Shown in pieces: positions 41,317-49,294 of a stretch of 64,000 nt of DNA. The notes under the pieces are model-generated. The model worked only from the letters and a program-made list of their open reading frames with translations, had not been told where the DNA came from and searched no databases. The stretch lies in IMG/VR virus record IMGVR_UViG_3300006339_000005, positions 62,001 to 126,000 of that record; one strand, 5' to 3'. The position numbers and the translations under genes were made by a program. The stretch is from a virus. Position 1 is the stretch's first letter, and every line of letters begins with the position of its first letter.

Positions 41317-42315
41317 ATGAGTGAACTAGTTCAGAATACATTATTTGCACATATACCAGCAAAACGAAAAACAACTCCAAGCGGATGGACTAGTTTCAAT
41401 GCACCATGTTGTCATCATAATGGTACAAGTCAAGATAAAAGACAACGTGGCGGATTAATATCAAATGCTGATGGTAGTGTAAGTTACCATTGTTTCAATT
41501 GTGGATTTAAAGCAAGTTGGCAAAGAGGACGCAGACTTTCTAGAAAGATGCGTAGTCTTTTAGAATGGTTAGGCGCATCTGATGATTCTATTAATCAACT
41601 TGCTCTTGGTGTTTTACAATTCAATGAAGAAAGTGGATTTATTCAACCACTTGTTGAACTTCCAAAATTTAAAGATATAGAACTACCAAAAGGTGCTAAA
41701 CTTATTACAGAATATAGTGATAATAATCTTCTTTTAAAAGTTCTAGATTATATGAAAGGGCGACAACTAAATGTTGAAGATTATGATTTTTATTGGAGTC
41801 CTGAACTTGGTTATCGTGACAAATTAATTATTCCATTTTATTATTTAACACCTGGATCTGACACTAAAAGATTAGTTGGGTGGACCGCACGTAGAATTAC
41901 AAAAGGCAATCCAAAATACTTAACTGATGTACAACCAGGATATGTTTTTAATTTAGATGCTCAAGATTATAGAAGGATTTTTGTGATACTTGTAGAAGGT
42001 CCTATTGATGCTATAGGCATCGATGCGTGTGCATTAATGGGTAGCGAAGTCAGAGATCAACAAGCACTCTTGCTGAATAGTTTAAATAAGCAAGTAATAG
42101 TTTTACCAGATAGAGATAAAGCCGGTATTAAATTAGTTGACGATGCTATGGAATTAGGTTGGTCAATTAGTATGCCAGACTGGGAGGACGATGTAAGAGA
42201 TGTTAATGACGCAATTAAAAAATACGGGCGAATGTTTACACTTCACACTATTGTTTCATCTTCTGAGGATAATGAATTGAAAATTAAATTAAGGATGAAA
42301 AAATGGTTTGTTTAA
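41317..42315 (+). CDS. 61: DNA primase gp61
   Basis: A 332-residue primase. An N-terminal zinc-binding domain (CCHHNG at 31-36 and YHCFNCGF with C59 and C62) precedes the RNA-polymerase basic region and a TOPRIM domain with VEGPIDAIG and LPDRDKAG, the metal-binding Glu and Asp-x-Asp. gp61 makes RNA primers on the lagging strand with helicase gp41, encoded 3 kb downstream. Expressed from its own early promoter, predicted leaderless. Confidence 0.92.
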   Translation: MSELVQNTLFAHIPAKRKTTPSGWTSFNAPCCHHNGTSQDKRQRGGLISNADGSVSYHCFNCGFKASWQRGRRLSRKMRSLLEWLGASDDSINQLALGVLQFNEESGFIQPLVELPKFKDIELPKGAKLITEYSDNNLLLKVLDYMKGRQLNVEDYDFYWSPELGYRDKLIIPFYYLTPGSDTKRLVGWTARRITKGNPKYLTDVQPGYVFNLDAQDYRRIFVILVEGPIDAIGIDACALMGSEVRDQQALLLNSLNKQVIVLPDRDKAGIKLVDDAMELGWSISMPDWEDDVRDVNDAIKKYGRMFTLHTIVSSSEDNELKIKLRMKKWFV

Positions 42316-42425
42316 AAAAGTTATTGGCAAAAATTTGTACTCCATTTAAAAAGTGGATTGAGGATCGTCGTTTTAAAAAAAGACTTAAAGAGCTCCAGAA
42401 AAAAGATCCGTTTATATACAAATAG
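42303..42425 (+). CDS. 40-residue basic microprotein
   Basis: A Lys/Arg-rich helix (FKKWIEDRRFKKRLKELQKK). It begins inside the last codons of gp61. Function unknown; may bind nucleic acid. Confidence 0.45.
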   Translation: MVCLKKLLAKICTPFKKWIEDRRFKKRLKELQKKDPFIYK

Positions 42426-42437
42426 AAAGGAGAAATT

Positions 42438-42587
42438 ATGGCTAAAGGTGGATATAGAAAACCAGCAGGATTTAAACATAAGGAACCGTCACCCTGGAAA
42501 CCCGCAAAACCTAAGAAGACGTATACGGAAAATCCTAAAGGGAAGGTTTGGAGGAAGCCTCCTAAACCAGAAAGCACAACAGATTGA
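42438..42587 (+). CDS. 49-residue Lys/Pro-rich microprotein
   Basis: A low-complexity basic protein (SPWKPAKPKKTYTENPKGK in the middle) with an AAAGGAG ribosome-binding site. Likely disordered and nucleic-acid or protein binding. Function unknown. Confidence 0.55.
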   Translation: MAKGGYRKPAGFKHKEPSPWKPAKPKKTYTENPKGKVWRKPPKPESTTD

Positions 42588-42598
42588 AAGGTAGTACA

Positions 42599-42829
42599 AT
42601 GTTAAATGATGGAAATGTGGAGGTTGCATACAGACGTATTGAAAAGATAGTAGCAACCTTATGTGAAGATGGCAAGCATACGCCACTAGAAGTTGCAGGA
42701 GTTATGATGGCTCAAGCTATGCGTATATATAAAACTGCACTCGGGGAAGAAGAGTTTGACAACATGGTTGAAACAATTTTAGAGACAAGAAAAGATGTTA
42801 CACCATTTCAAAAACCAACAATAAACTAA
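42599..42829 (+). CDS. 76-residue helical protein, unknown
   Basis: A helical protein (VAYRRIEKIVATLCEDGKHT, PLEVAGVMMAQAMRIYKTAL). The ATG at 42599 is preferred over an upstream TTG. The stop overlaps the next gene (TAATG). No domain recognised. Confidence 0.7.
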   Translation: MLNDGNVEVAYRRIEKIVATLCEDGKHTPLEVAGVMMAQAMRIYKTALGEEEFDNMVETILETRKDVTPFQKPTIN

Positions 42830-43479
42830 TGTCATACGAAATATTAAGACCATTCGGCCCGTCAATATATCATTCAACAATGAATGAAGAGATGATGGAA
42901 ACATTAAGAGACATTGTAAAAACAAGTCGCGGTGACGGTTTGGATATGCGTCGACGGTTAGCTGGAAATATTGCTTTGGAAAAACAATGGGCGGCTAGTA
43001 TTGAAATAAAAGAAACATTTTATCATCAATTACTTCCGCATATAAGAGATTTTTTACAATCAGAAACTACTCGATATCAAAGTTTTTTAATTAAGAAATT
43101 TGAAACTACACCTGAGTATGATAAATTGAATTACAGATTTCTTACTGATCCGTGGATTAATTATCAACGAGCAAATGAGTTTAATCCAATCCATGCTCAC
43201 TATGGTCACTATAGTTCTGTACTATATATAGATGTACCGGAGGAGATTGCAAAAGAAAACGAAGAGAATGAAAGTAGTACTAATATGACTTGCAAGGGCC
43301 AAATAGAATTTATTTTTGGTACAGACCAATTAGGGTCAAATGGAACACATAAAATTATTCCCAAGACAGGGGATATTTTATTGTTTGATGCACTATTAAA
43401 ACATTGTGTATATCCATTTACAAGTGATGTAGAACGAATTAGTATGAGTTTTAATGTAGGTGATATAAACTTTGATTAA
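42829..43479 (+). CDS. 2OG/Fe(II) oxygenase-like protein, TIGR02466-type
   Basis: A 216-residue protein. NPIHAHYGHYSSVLYIDVPE (H122 and H124), PKTGDILLFDALLKH (H192) and VERISMSFNVGD (R203) match the TIGR02466 family of putative 2OG/Fe(II) oxygenases, common in marine phages and bacteria; here the second ligand of the usual HxD is His. Cytoplasmic; substrate unknown. It starts at the stop of the preceding small gene. Confidence 0.75.
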   Translation: MSYEILRPFGPSIYHSTMNEEMMETLRDIVKTSRGDGLDMRRRLAGNIALEKQWAASIEIKETFYHQLLPHIRDFLQSETTRYQSFLIKKFETTPEYDKLNYRFLTDPWINYQRANEFNPIHAHYGHYSSVLYIDVPEEIAKENEENESSTNMTCKGQIEFIFGTDQLGSNGTHKIIPKTGDILLFDALLKHCVYPFTSDVERISMSFNVGDINFD

Positions 43480-43488
43480 GGAGACGTT

Positions 43489-43842
43489 ATGTTAGAAGGA
43501 CACTTTATAGATCCAGCAGATATGTATGACCGTCAGCAGAACAAACGAATAAATGATTTTGTTATGGTGTATTGTCCAAAGTGTAGTCAACGGGTGGAGT
43601 TCCCGATTAAGCATGATAAGTCTGATGGATCATATTTTCAAGCAGTTAACATTCCAACAGAGATTGCTTTAAAGATGAAATGGAAAGATCCTATTATGTG
43701 TGAAAGCTGTGACGCTAAATTAGATCTTGAAGCTGTATATGAGAAGCCACAGCGTGTTGAGTTAAAAGTAAAATTAGATTGTTCAGAGATGCCAAAGGGA
43801 ATGGATTCATGGTATGATGAACACGGAAGAGGATATGATTAA
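43489..43842 (+). CDS. Zinc-ribbon protein
   Basis: A 117-residue protein with two Cys pairs (YCPKC near 26 and CESC near 66) forming a probable zinc ribbon. The rest is acidic with no catalytic motif. AAGGAGACG precedes the ATG, and ClpP follows after 9 bases. A regulatory or adaptor role is possible. Confidence 0.7.
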   Translation: MLEGHFIDPADMYDRQQNKRINDFVMVYCPKCSQRVEFPIKHDKSDGSYFQAVNIPTEIALKMKWKDPIMCESCDAKLDLEAVYEKPQRVELKVKLDCSEMPKGMDSWYDEHGRGYD

Positions 43843-43851
43843 GGAGAACTT

Positions 43852-44439
43852 ATGCCAAATTTAATACCTATGGTTGTTGAGTCAACCAACAAGGGCGAAC
43901 GTGCTTATGACATTTATAGTAGGCTACTAAAAGATAGAATTATCTTTTTAACAGGACCAATTGACGAAGATAGTGCCGCTTCAGTTTGTGCTCAATTACT
44001 ATTTTTAGAATCAGTTAGTAAGGATAAAGATATTTCTATGTACATACAATCGCCAGGTGGATATGTTCATTCAGGATTAGCAATTTATGATACAATGCAA
44101 TATGTTAAACCTGATGTATCAACTGCTTGTATTGGCATGGCCGCATCAGCTGGTTCATTGTTATTAATGGCGGGAGCAAACGGAAAACGTATTGCTTTAC
44201 CTAATAGTAAAATAATGATTCACCAACCATCGGGTGGATTTAGAGGACAAGCAACTGACATGGAAATTCATGTTAAGGATATACTTGAAACAAAAGAACG
44301 TTTGAATAGATTGTATGCTAAACACACAAAGCAAGACCTAAAGGTTGTTACAGAAGCAATGGAACGTGATAAGTTTATGACACCCGAGGAGGCTATTAGT
44401 TTTGGTTTGATTGACAAAATTGAGGAGCACCGTAAGTGA
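43852..44439 (+). CDS. clpP: ClpP-type serine protease
   Basis: A 195-residue, full-length ClpP. The catalytic triad is visible: S99 (GMAASAG), H124 (IMIHQPSGG) and D173 (ERDKFM). [16 protein letters not shown] is the oxyanion-region signature. ClpP forms a barrel with a Clp/Hsp100 ATPase; no ATPase is in this window, so it would depend on host ClpA/ClpX or act without one. It may alter host proteolysis during infection. It overlaps the NodU-like gene (GTGA). Confidence 0.93.
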   Translation: MPNLIPMVVESTNKGERAYDIYSRLLKDRIIFLTGPIDEDSAASVCAQLLFLESVSKDKDISMYIQSPGGYVHSGLAIYDTMQYVKPDVSTACIGMAASAGSLLLMAGANGKRIALPNSKIMIHQPSGGFRGQATDMEIHVKDILETKERLNRLYAKHTKQDLKVVTEAMERDKFMTPEEAISFGLIDKIEEHRK

Positions 44440-45422
44440 TAACCTGGGGTATCGTAGGTAATAGTCATGATGCCAGTATAGCAGTTTTTGACGGTGAAAA
44501 ACTTTTATGGGCCGCTTTGGCTAAAGACTTTTCGAAAGTAGACAACGATCCTCATTTAAATCCTGAACTTGTTAACGCCGCTAAAGAAGCCGGTGGTTGG
44601 CGAATGCCAGACAAAGTTGTATGGTATGAAACTCCCTTTCTAAAAACTCTTAGACAATGGTGGGCTGGCCAAGGCTGGTTACAAAAAGAAAATAATATTC
44701 ACAAATATTTAAGACAATGGGATATTAAGTGTCCTATTAAATTTGCTATTCATCATAATAGTCATGCCGCATATGGTTATTATACTAGTGGACTTCCTAA
44801 TGCAACTGTAATAGTTTTAGACAGCATTGGTGAGTGGGAATGTTTTACTATATGGGCGTGTTATGATGATAAGATGAAAAAAATTTATTCACAAAAGTAT
44901 CCACATAGTATAGGACTATTTTATTCAGCATTGACACAACGTCTTGGGTTTAAAGCAAACCGAGACGAATATAAAGTTGATCCTTTGGGCACACCTATTA
45001 AAGTAGAAGAAAATATAAACTTACTAAATGATCTATTAAGTACTTTCGTAGAAGGTCCATTAAATGGAGACTTACCTGGAGTTAAGTTTAAAGTTAATAT
45101 GCATAAAGGATGTGATTGGTATAAACCAGAATTAAAATCAGATATGGATATGGCAAGACTTGCAAGTGCAACTCAATGTGCATTTGAGTTAATGCTTAAA
45201 TCAAACACTAAATGGTGTTGGAATCATTTACCAAGTCGCAATCTTATTATAACAGGAGGGTGTGCATTAAATAAGACAGCAGTCAACATGGTTAAGAAAG
45301 GTTGGCATAATGTTTGGGTACCACCAAACCCAGGAGATCCAGGTTCATGTATTGGCGGTGTATTGGCATCGACAAAACAACATATTGACTTTGATTCTAA
45401 AATATGGTATAATAACAACTAA
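44436..45422 (+). CDS. NodU/TobZ-type carbamoyltransferase, N-terminal domain only
   Basis: A 328-residue protein that corresponds to the Kae1-like N-terminal domain of NodU-type O-carbamoyltransferases: [35 protein letters not shown] with the metal-binding His pair, [14 protein letters not shown], and [11 protein letters not shown] near the end. Full-length members are about 570 residues; the C-terminal YrdC-like part is absent, so the two-step reaction may be incomplete or shared. The GTG start overlaps the ClpP stop. Confidence 0.8.
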   Translation: MITWGIVGNSHDASIAVFDGEKLLWAALAKDFSKVDNDPHLNPELVNAAKEAGGWRMPDKVVWYETPFLKTLRQWWAGQGWLQKENNIHKYLRQWDIKCPIKFAIHHNSHAAYGYYTSGLPNATVIVLDSIGEWECFTIWACYDDKMKKIYSQKYPHSIGLFYSALTQRLGFKANRDEYKVDPLGTPIKVEENINLLNDLLSTFVEGPLNGDLPGVKFKVNMHKGCDWYKPELKSDMDMARLASATQCAFELMLKSNTKWCWNHLPSRNLIITGGCALNKTAVNMVKKGWHNVWVPPNPGDPGSCIGGVLASTKQHIDFDSKIWYNNN

Positions 45423-46840
45423 TGACTAAACAAAATATAGATTACAGTTACAATATACAAAAAACTTATTTGGAAATAATGTTAAGTGATGCACAAACTT
45501 TTGTGCGTTGCCAAGGTATATTTGACCCAACTTTATTTGATCGTAAGTTACAAACTACTGCACAATTCTTACAAGACTTTGTTGCTGAACATAATGTACT
45601 TCCAACACAAGACATTATAAACAGTTCGTGTGATGTAAAATTAGAACCTTCTAAGGACTTAAACGAACAGCATTATGATTGGTTATTAAAGGACTTTGAA
45701 ACTTTTTGTAGACATAAAAGTTTAGAAAAAGCTATTCTTGAAAGTGCTGACTTATTAGAAAAAGGCGAGTATGGACCTGTAGAAGATCTAGTAAAAAAAG
45801 CAGTACAAATTGGTTTGCAAAAAGATCTTGGAACTGATTATTTTAAAGAACCTAAGCAAAGGTTGTTAGCTTTAAAAAATAACAACGGACAAGTAAGTAC
45901 GGGTTGGGAAACATTAGATAGAAAGTTATTTGGTGGTTTTAATAGTGGTGAACTTAATATATTTGCAGGTGGATCAGGTGCAGGTAAATCTTTATTTCTA
46001 GCTAACATGGGCGTTAATTGGGTATTGAAAGGACTTAATGTTGTATTAATAACATTAGAACTTTCTGAACAATTAGTTGCTATGCGTTTAGATAGTATGT
46101 TAACTGAAGTGCCAACTAGAGAAATATTTAAAGATCTTGATGGTATTGAAATGAAAGTTAGATTAGTTGGTAGAAAAGCCGGAGCATTTCAAATTAAGTA
46201 TATGTCAAGTGGTAAAAATACAAATGATATTAGAAGCTTCGTTAAAGAATATGAAATTAAAACAGGACTTAAAATTGATGTACTATTAGTAGATTATTTA
46301 GACTTGTTAATGCCATTAAGTAAAAAAGTATCACCTAGTGATTTATATGTTAAAGATAAATTTGTATCAGAAGAACTAAGAAATTTAGCAATGGAATTAG
46401 GAATTATATTTGTAACAGCATCACAGTTAAACAGACAAAGTGTTGAAGAAATAGAATTTGATCATTCACATATTGCAGGTGGATTAAGTAAAATCCAAAC
46501 AGCAGATAATGTTATAGGTATCTTTACAAGTAGGGCTATGCGTGAGCGTGGACGTTATCAAATACAATTAATGAAGACTAGATCATCAAGTGGTATAGGA
46601 AGCAAAATTGATTTAATGTTTGATGTTGATAGCTTACGTATTACAGATCTAGATGAAGAAGAATCATATAGTGGTGCTACTAGTAACTCGCCTATACTAG
46701 CAGGGTTAAAGAAAACAAGTACAGTAGAAGAAGATGAACCAATAAAAGAACCTAATGAAGGTATGGCAGTACCAAAGGTTCATGCAGAAACAGATTCAAC
46801 AAAATTAAGACAGTTTTTAAACAACCTTAATACAGATTAG
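45422..46840 (+). CDS. 41: Replicative DNA helicase gp41
   Basis: A 472-residue DnaB-type hexameric helicase. An N-terminal primase-interacting domain (1-140) is followed by the RecA core: TGWETLDRKLFGGFNSGELN, Walker A GGSGAGKS (183-190), LITLELSEQ, Walker B VLLVDYLDLL, and VTASQLNRQ. It unwinds the fork 5'-to-3' and works with gp61. The C-terminal 60 residues are flexible and acidic. The start overlaps the upstream stop (TAATG). Confidence 0.93.
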   Translation: MTKQNIDYSYNIQKTYLEIMLSDAQTFVRCQGIFDPTLFDRKLQTTAQFLQDFVAEHNVLPTQDIINSSCDVKLEPSKDLNEQHYDWLLKDFETFCRHKSLEKAILESADLLEKGEYGPVEDLVKKAVQIGLQKDLGTDYFKEPKQRLLALKNNNGQVSTGWETLDRKLFGGFNSGELNIFAGGSGAGKSLFLANMGVNWVLKGLNVVLITLELSEQLVAMRLDSMLTEVPTREIFKDLDGIEMKVRLVGRKAGAFQIKYMSSGKNTNDIRSFVKEYEIKTGLKIDVLLVDYLDLLMPLSKKVSPSDLYVKDKFVSEELRNLAMELGIIFVTASQLNRQSVEEIEFDHSHIAGGLSKIQTADNVIGIFTSRAMRERGRYQIQLMKTRSSSGIGSKIDLMFDVDSLRITDLDEEESYSGATSNSPILAGLKKTSTVEEDEPIKEPNEGMAVPKVHAETDSTKLRQFLNNLNTD

Positions 46841-46848
46841 GAGGTCAC

Positions 46849-46959
46849 ATGAAAAGACCGTGGCGGGATCAGATTAGAGATTTACTAATGAGGTTAGCTT
46901 TTGCTATACCAATATCAGGAGCGTTATTCTGGATAGCGTATAATCTACCGGACAAGTAA
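46849..46959 (+). CDS. 36-residue membrane microprotein
   Basis: A basic start (MKRPWRDQIRDLL) then one membrane helix (LAFAIPISGALFWIAYNL). A perfect TAGGAGGT ribosome-binding site strongly supports translation. Function unknown. Confidence 0.65.
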   Translation: MKRPWRDQIRDLLMRLAFAIPISGALFWIAYNLPDK

Positions 46960-46960
46960 T

Positions 46961-47767
46961 ATGAGAACTTTACACATCTTTGGAGATAGTTTTTCACAGC
47001 CATTTAAAGAAGACTGGGTATGGCCTAACCAGATAGGTAAGAAGTTAAAAGTTAATGCTTTAAGTAATAATTCTCATATAGGTGTTAGTAACGATTGGAT
47101 ATTTTCTAACATCCGTGAGGCGATACTGGGCAAACAAAAAGTTCCTTTAATAAAAAATGATGTTGTTATAGTTGTATTAACATCACCTCATCGCTATTGG
47201 TTCTTTAAAGATAAACCGCAATTCTCAAATTATATGATTAGTAATTGGGATGAATTTGTGCCAAAGAACAAAATAGATGCTATAAAGGGTTATACTAATC
47301 ATATACAAAGAGACGAACTAGACCTGATTAGAATGGAATTTCAAGTAGGTTGGCTTAAACAAATGCATAATCAAATTGGGTTTGACTTATTAATAATTCC
47401 GGGATTTTCTTTAACTGTTGACTTTAGTGGCATACCTGAAGTGCTAGGAGACTTAACAGGATCAGTATCAAACGCAGAATTTGTAACTCCTGGAGAAGAT
47501 ACTAATTGGTATAGGCAAGGTATTGATACTCGCTATAATCATTTATGTAAAGACAATCACGACATACTAGCTGACAAGTGTGTAAGCAGTTTAATGACTG
47601 GAAGAACTTTAGATTTATGTGTAGGATTTAAACGACATTTTTTAAGAGCTGATGAAAGATATACAAGCAAACAAGTTGGTCCTAGTTTAATTCCACACGC
47701 TAAAGAATTAACAGAAAGCTCGGTTAGGAATAGTACATCTCCACACTGGCTTACTGATGATAAGTAG
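46961..47767 (+). CDS. SGNH/GDSL hydrolase-like protein
   Basis: A 268-residue protein with the catalytic Ser motif in HIFGDSFSQP (S10) and a late NHLCKDNHDILADK giving the Asp-x-x-His type pair. Such enzymes are esterases or sugar O-acetyl hydrolases. Near glycan-modifying genes, it might remove acetyl groups from host surface polysaccharide, but no signal peptide is present. It starts one base after the preceding microprotein. Confidence 0.7.
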   Translation: MRTLHIFGDSFSQPFKEDWVWPNQIGKKLKVNALSNNSHIGVSNDWIFSNIREAILGKQKVPLIKNDVVIVVLTSPHRYWFFKDKPQFSNYMISNWDEFVPKNKIDAIKGYTNHIQRDELDLIRMEFQVGWLKQMHNQIGFDLLIIPGFSLTVDFSGIPEVLGDLTGSVSNAEFVTPGEDTNWYRQGIDTRYNHLCKDNHDILADKCVSSLMTGRTLDLCVGFKRHFLRADERYTSKQVGPSLIPHAKELTESSVRNSTSPHWLTDDK

Positions 47768-47785
47768 TTTTAAGGATTAGTAAAA

Positions 47786-48250
47786 ATGGAATTAGTTAAT
47801 AATTACGAAAAATGGATTAGTGATGAATGGCTTGATTACATTTCCAAGAATGAAGGTTTAAAACAAAACGGTAGTTATAATAAAACACCCGGCGAGCATT
47901 ATCCGTTTGAAGGATTCAGTTGGGAATTATTTGATCGACATAACACTGATTTTAAAATATCTCCACCGCCTATGTTTAACACGCATATATGGCAATGGTG
48001 GATTAAGAAGTTACTACCCGGTGACGGATTTCCTGTAGTAAGACTAACCGAAACAACAAGGCGTTTATGGATGCCTTTAACTGATTATCAATTAGGTCAT
48101 GTCTTTATATGGGAGGACAGAATGATTGCTCCTTTTAATAAAGGTGACTTGTTTGAGTTTGAACAAAACTCTCCTTACGCCGCAGTTAATTTAGGTACAG
48201 GTCCATTTTATATGATGATGTTCTCACTAGCTAGAGAACCTCAATGGTAG
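47786..48250 (+). CDS. Unknown 154-residue protein
   Basis: A Trp-rich protein (THIWQWWIKKLLPGDGFPVV, RLWMPLTDYQLGHVFIWED) with a strand pattern that recalls beta-helix oxygenase folds, but the His/Asp metal ligands are not convincingly present. Left unassigned. Late AGGATT precedes the ATG. Confidence 0.65.
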   Translation: MELVNNYEKWISDEWLDYISKNEGLKQNGSYNKTPGEHYPFEGFSWELFDRHNTDFKISPPPMFNTHIWQWWIKKLLPGDGFPVVRLTETTRRLWMPLTDYQLGHVFIWEDRMIAPFNKGDLFEFEQNSPYAAVNLGTGPFYMMMFSLAREPQW

Positions 48251-48333
48251 CCTGACCTAAATAAATCTAGCTAAATATAGCTACGTAGTACAAATTTCTT
48301 ACATCTATTTTCATAACTATAAAGGAATAATAA

Positions 48334-48744
48334 GTGTTACGAAAGTATCTTATTATAGGCATATTTCTATTGCTTGGAGGGTGCGGTTTTATTCCTTGGC
48401 AATTGAGTGTTGCATTAAATGGCGCTGATCTTATTTCTGCCGGAACAACTAATAAAACTTTAGGCGAACACGCTGTAAGTGGTGCCACTGGTAAAGACTG
48501 TCAGTGGTATAGATTAATAGACGGTGAAAAAGCGTGTATGACTAAGGAAGAAGAACTGGAATATCTATTAAACAAAAACTGTGATGTTTATGCTTTTAAT
48601 GTTATGAATATTCCATTAGTTAAGACTGCACGTGAAGAACTACTCCCAGAATGCGAAGAAATACTTACACCTGTTGACGAACCTGTTGACGAAACAGCCT
48701 GTTGCGATCCTATGGGAGTGCGAGACTGTCCAAAGGAATGTTGA
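48334..48744 (+). CDS. Lipoprotein
   Basis: A 136-residue protein starting at GTG after AAAGGA. The signal peptide ends in a lipobox (IIGIFLLLGGC), so it should be lipidated and exported. It has a SAGTTNKTLGEHAVSGATGKDCQW segment seen in small bacterial outer-membrane lipoproteins and a Cys-rich tail (CCDPMGVRDCPKEC). Possibly alters the host envelope or blocks superinfection. Confidence 0.75.
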   Translation: MLRKYLIIGIFLLLGGCGFIPWQLSVALNGADLISAGTTNKTLGEHAVSGATGKDCQWYRLIDGEKACMTKEEELEYLLNKNCDVYAFNVMNIPLVKTAREELLPECEEILTPVDEPVDETACCDPMGVRDCPKEC

Positions 48745-48758
48745 ACCCAAAATAATGG

Positions 48759-48787
48759 TTGACTTTATACATTAAAAGTTGTATACT
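48759..48787 (+). promoter_or_regulatory. Sigma-70 early promoter, leaderless
   Basis: TTGACT, 17 bases, TATACT, ending 6 bases before the ATG of a 43-residue membrane protein. Confidence 0.85.
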
Positions 48788-48793
48788 ATTGTT

Positions 48794-48925
48794 ATGTTAG
48801 AGAATAAAACAAATTTAGAAAAGAAGCTCGATAACATTAACCATACTATGGAACTTGTTAGAACTATTGTTCCTTTAATAATATTAGTCTTGCAAGTAGT
48901 AATTTTGGTTAAGTTGTTCGCGTAG
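48794..48925 (+). CDS. 43-residue membrane microprotein
   Basis: A charged N-terminal helix (LENKTNLEKKLDNINHTMEL) followed by one membrane helix (TIVPLIILVLQVVILVKLF). It directly follows a consensus early promoter, which supports its being real. Function unknown. Confidence 0.65.
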   Translation: MLENKTNLEKKLDNINHTMELVRTIVPLIILVLQVVILVKLFA

Positions 48926-49021
48926 AAAGAAGAACAAGATACGTTTCGAACAACGTCGAAAAAAGCACTTTCAACCACTAAGATACCGCTTTTGCAGAAC
49001 TTTGCTAAATACTACTTTAGT

Positions 49022-49294
49022 ATGCCGAGCGAACTCTTAAATACTAAAAACACTTCCAAAACAACTCATACCATTACCAATTCAAATTTTAAAGACGTAG
49101 AACTAGTCAAACTCATGACCGACGCCTTACGTAATTACACTCGTTATAGAGTTCGTGTGGAGGGCTGGTCTAAAGAGTACAGCAGGCATTTTGAATCAGA
49201 TATCAAAACTATTGAACATTGGAACACATTAGACTTTAACTATGATCCACTGTACAATACATTTGTTTTTACGCACAGGAGGAAAAAACAATGA
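49022..49294 (+). CDS. 90-residue protein upstream of the synthetase
   Basis: A basic protein (RNYTRYRVRVEGWSKEYSRH). No domain recognised. I took the ATG at 49022; a GCTAAATA late-promoter-like element sits 10 bases before it. The 3' end has AGGAGG, which is the ribosome-binding site of the synthetase gene, and overlaps it by ATGA. Coupling suggests joint function. Confidence 0.6.
   Translation: MPSELLNTKNTSKTTHTITNSNFKDVELVKLMTDALRNYTRYRVRVEGWSKEYSRHFESDIKTIEHWNTLDFNYDPLYNTFVFTHRRKKQ

Noticed and set aside
48251-48333. Late promoter (CTAAATAAAT) before the lipoprotein gene
   Set aside because: The match to GATAAATA is partial and the distance to the start is long; chance is likely in such AT-rich sequence.
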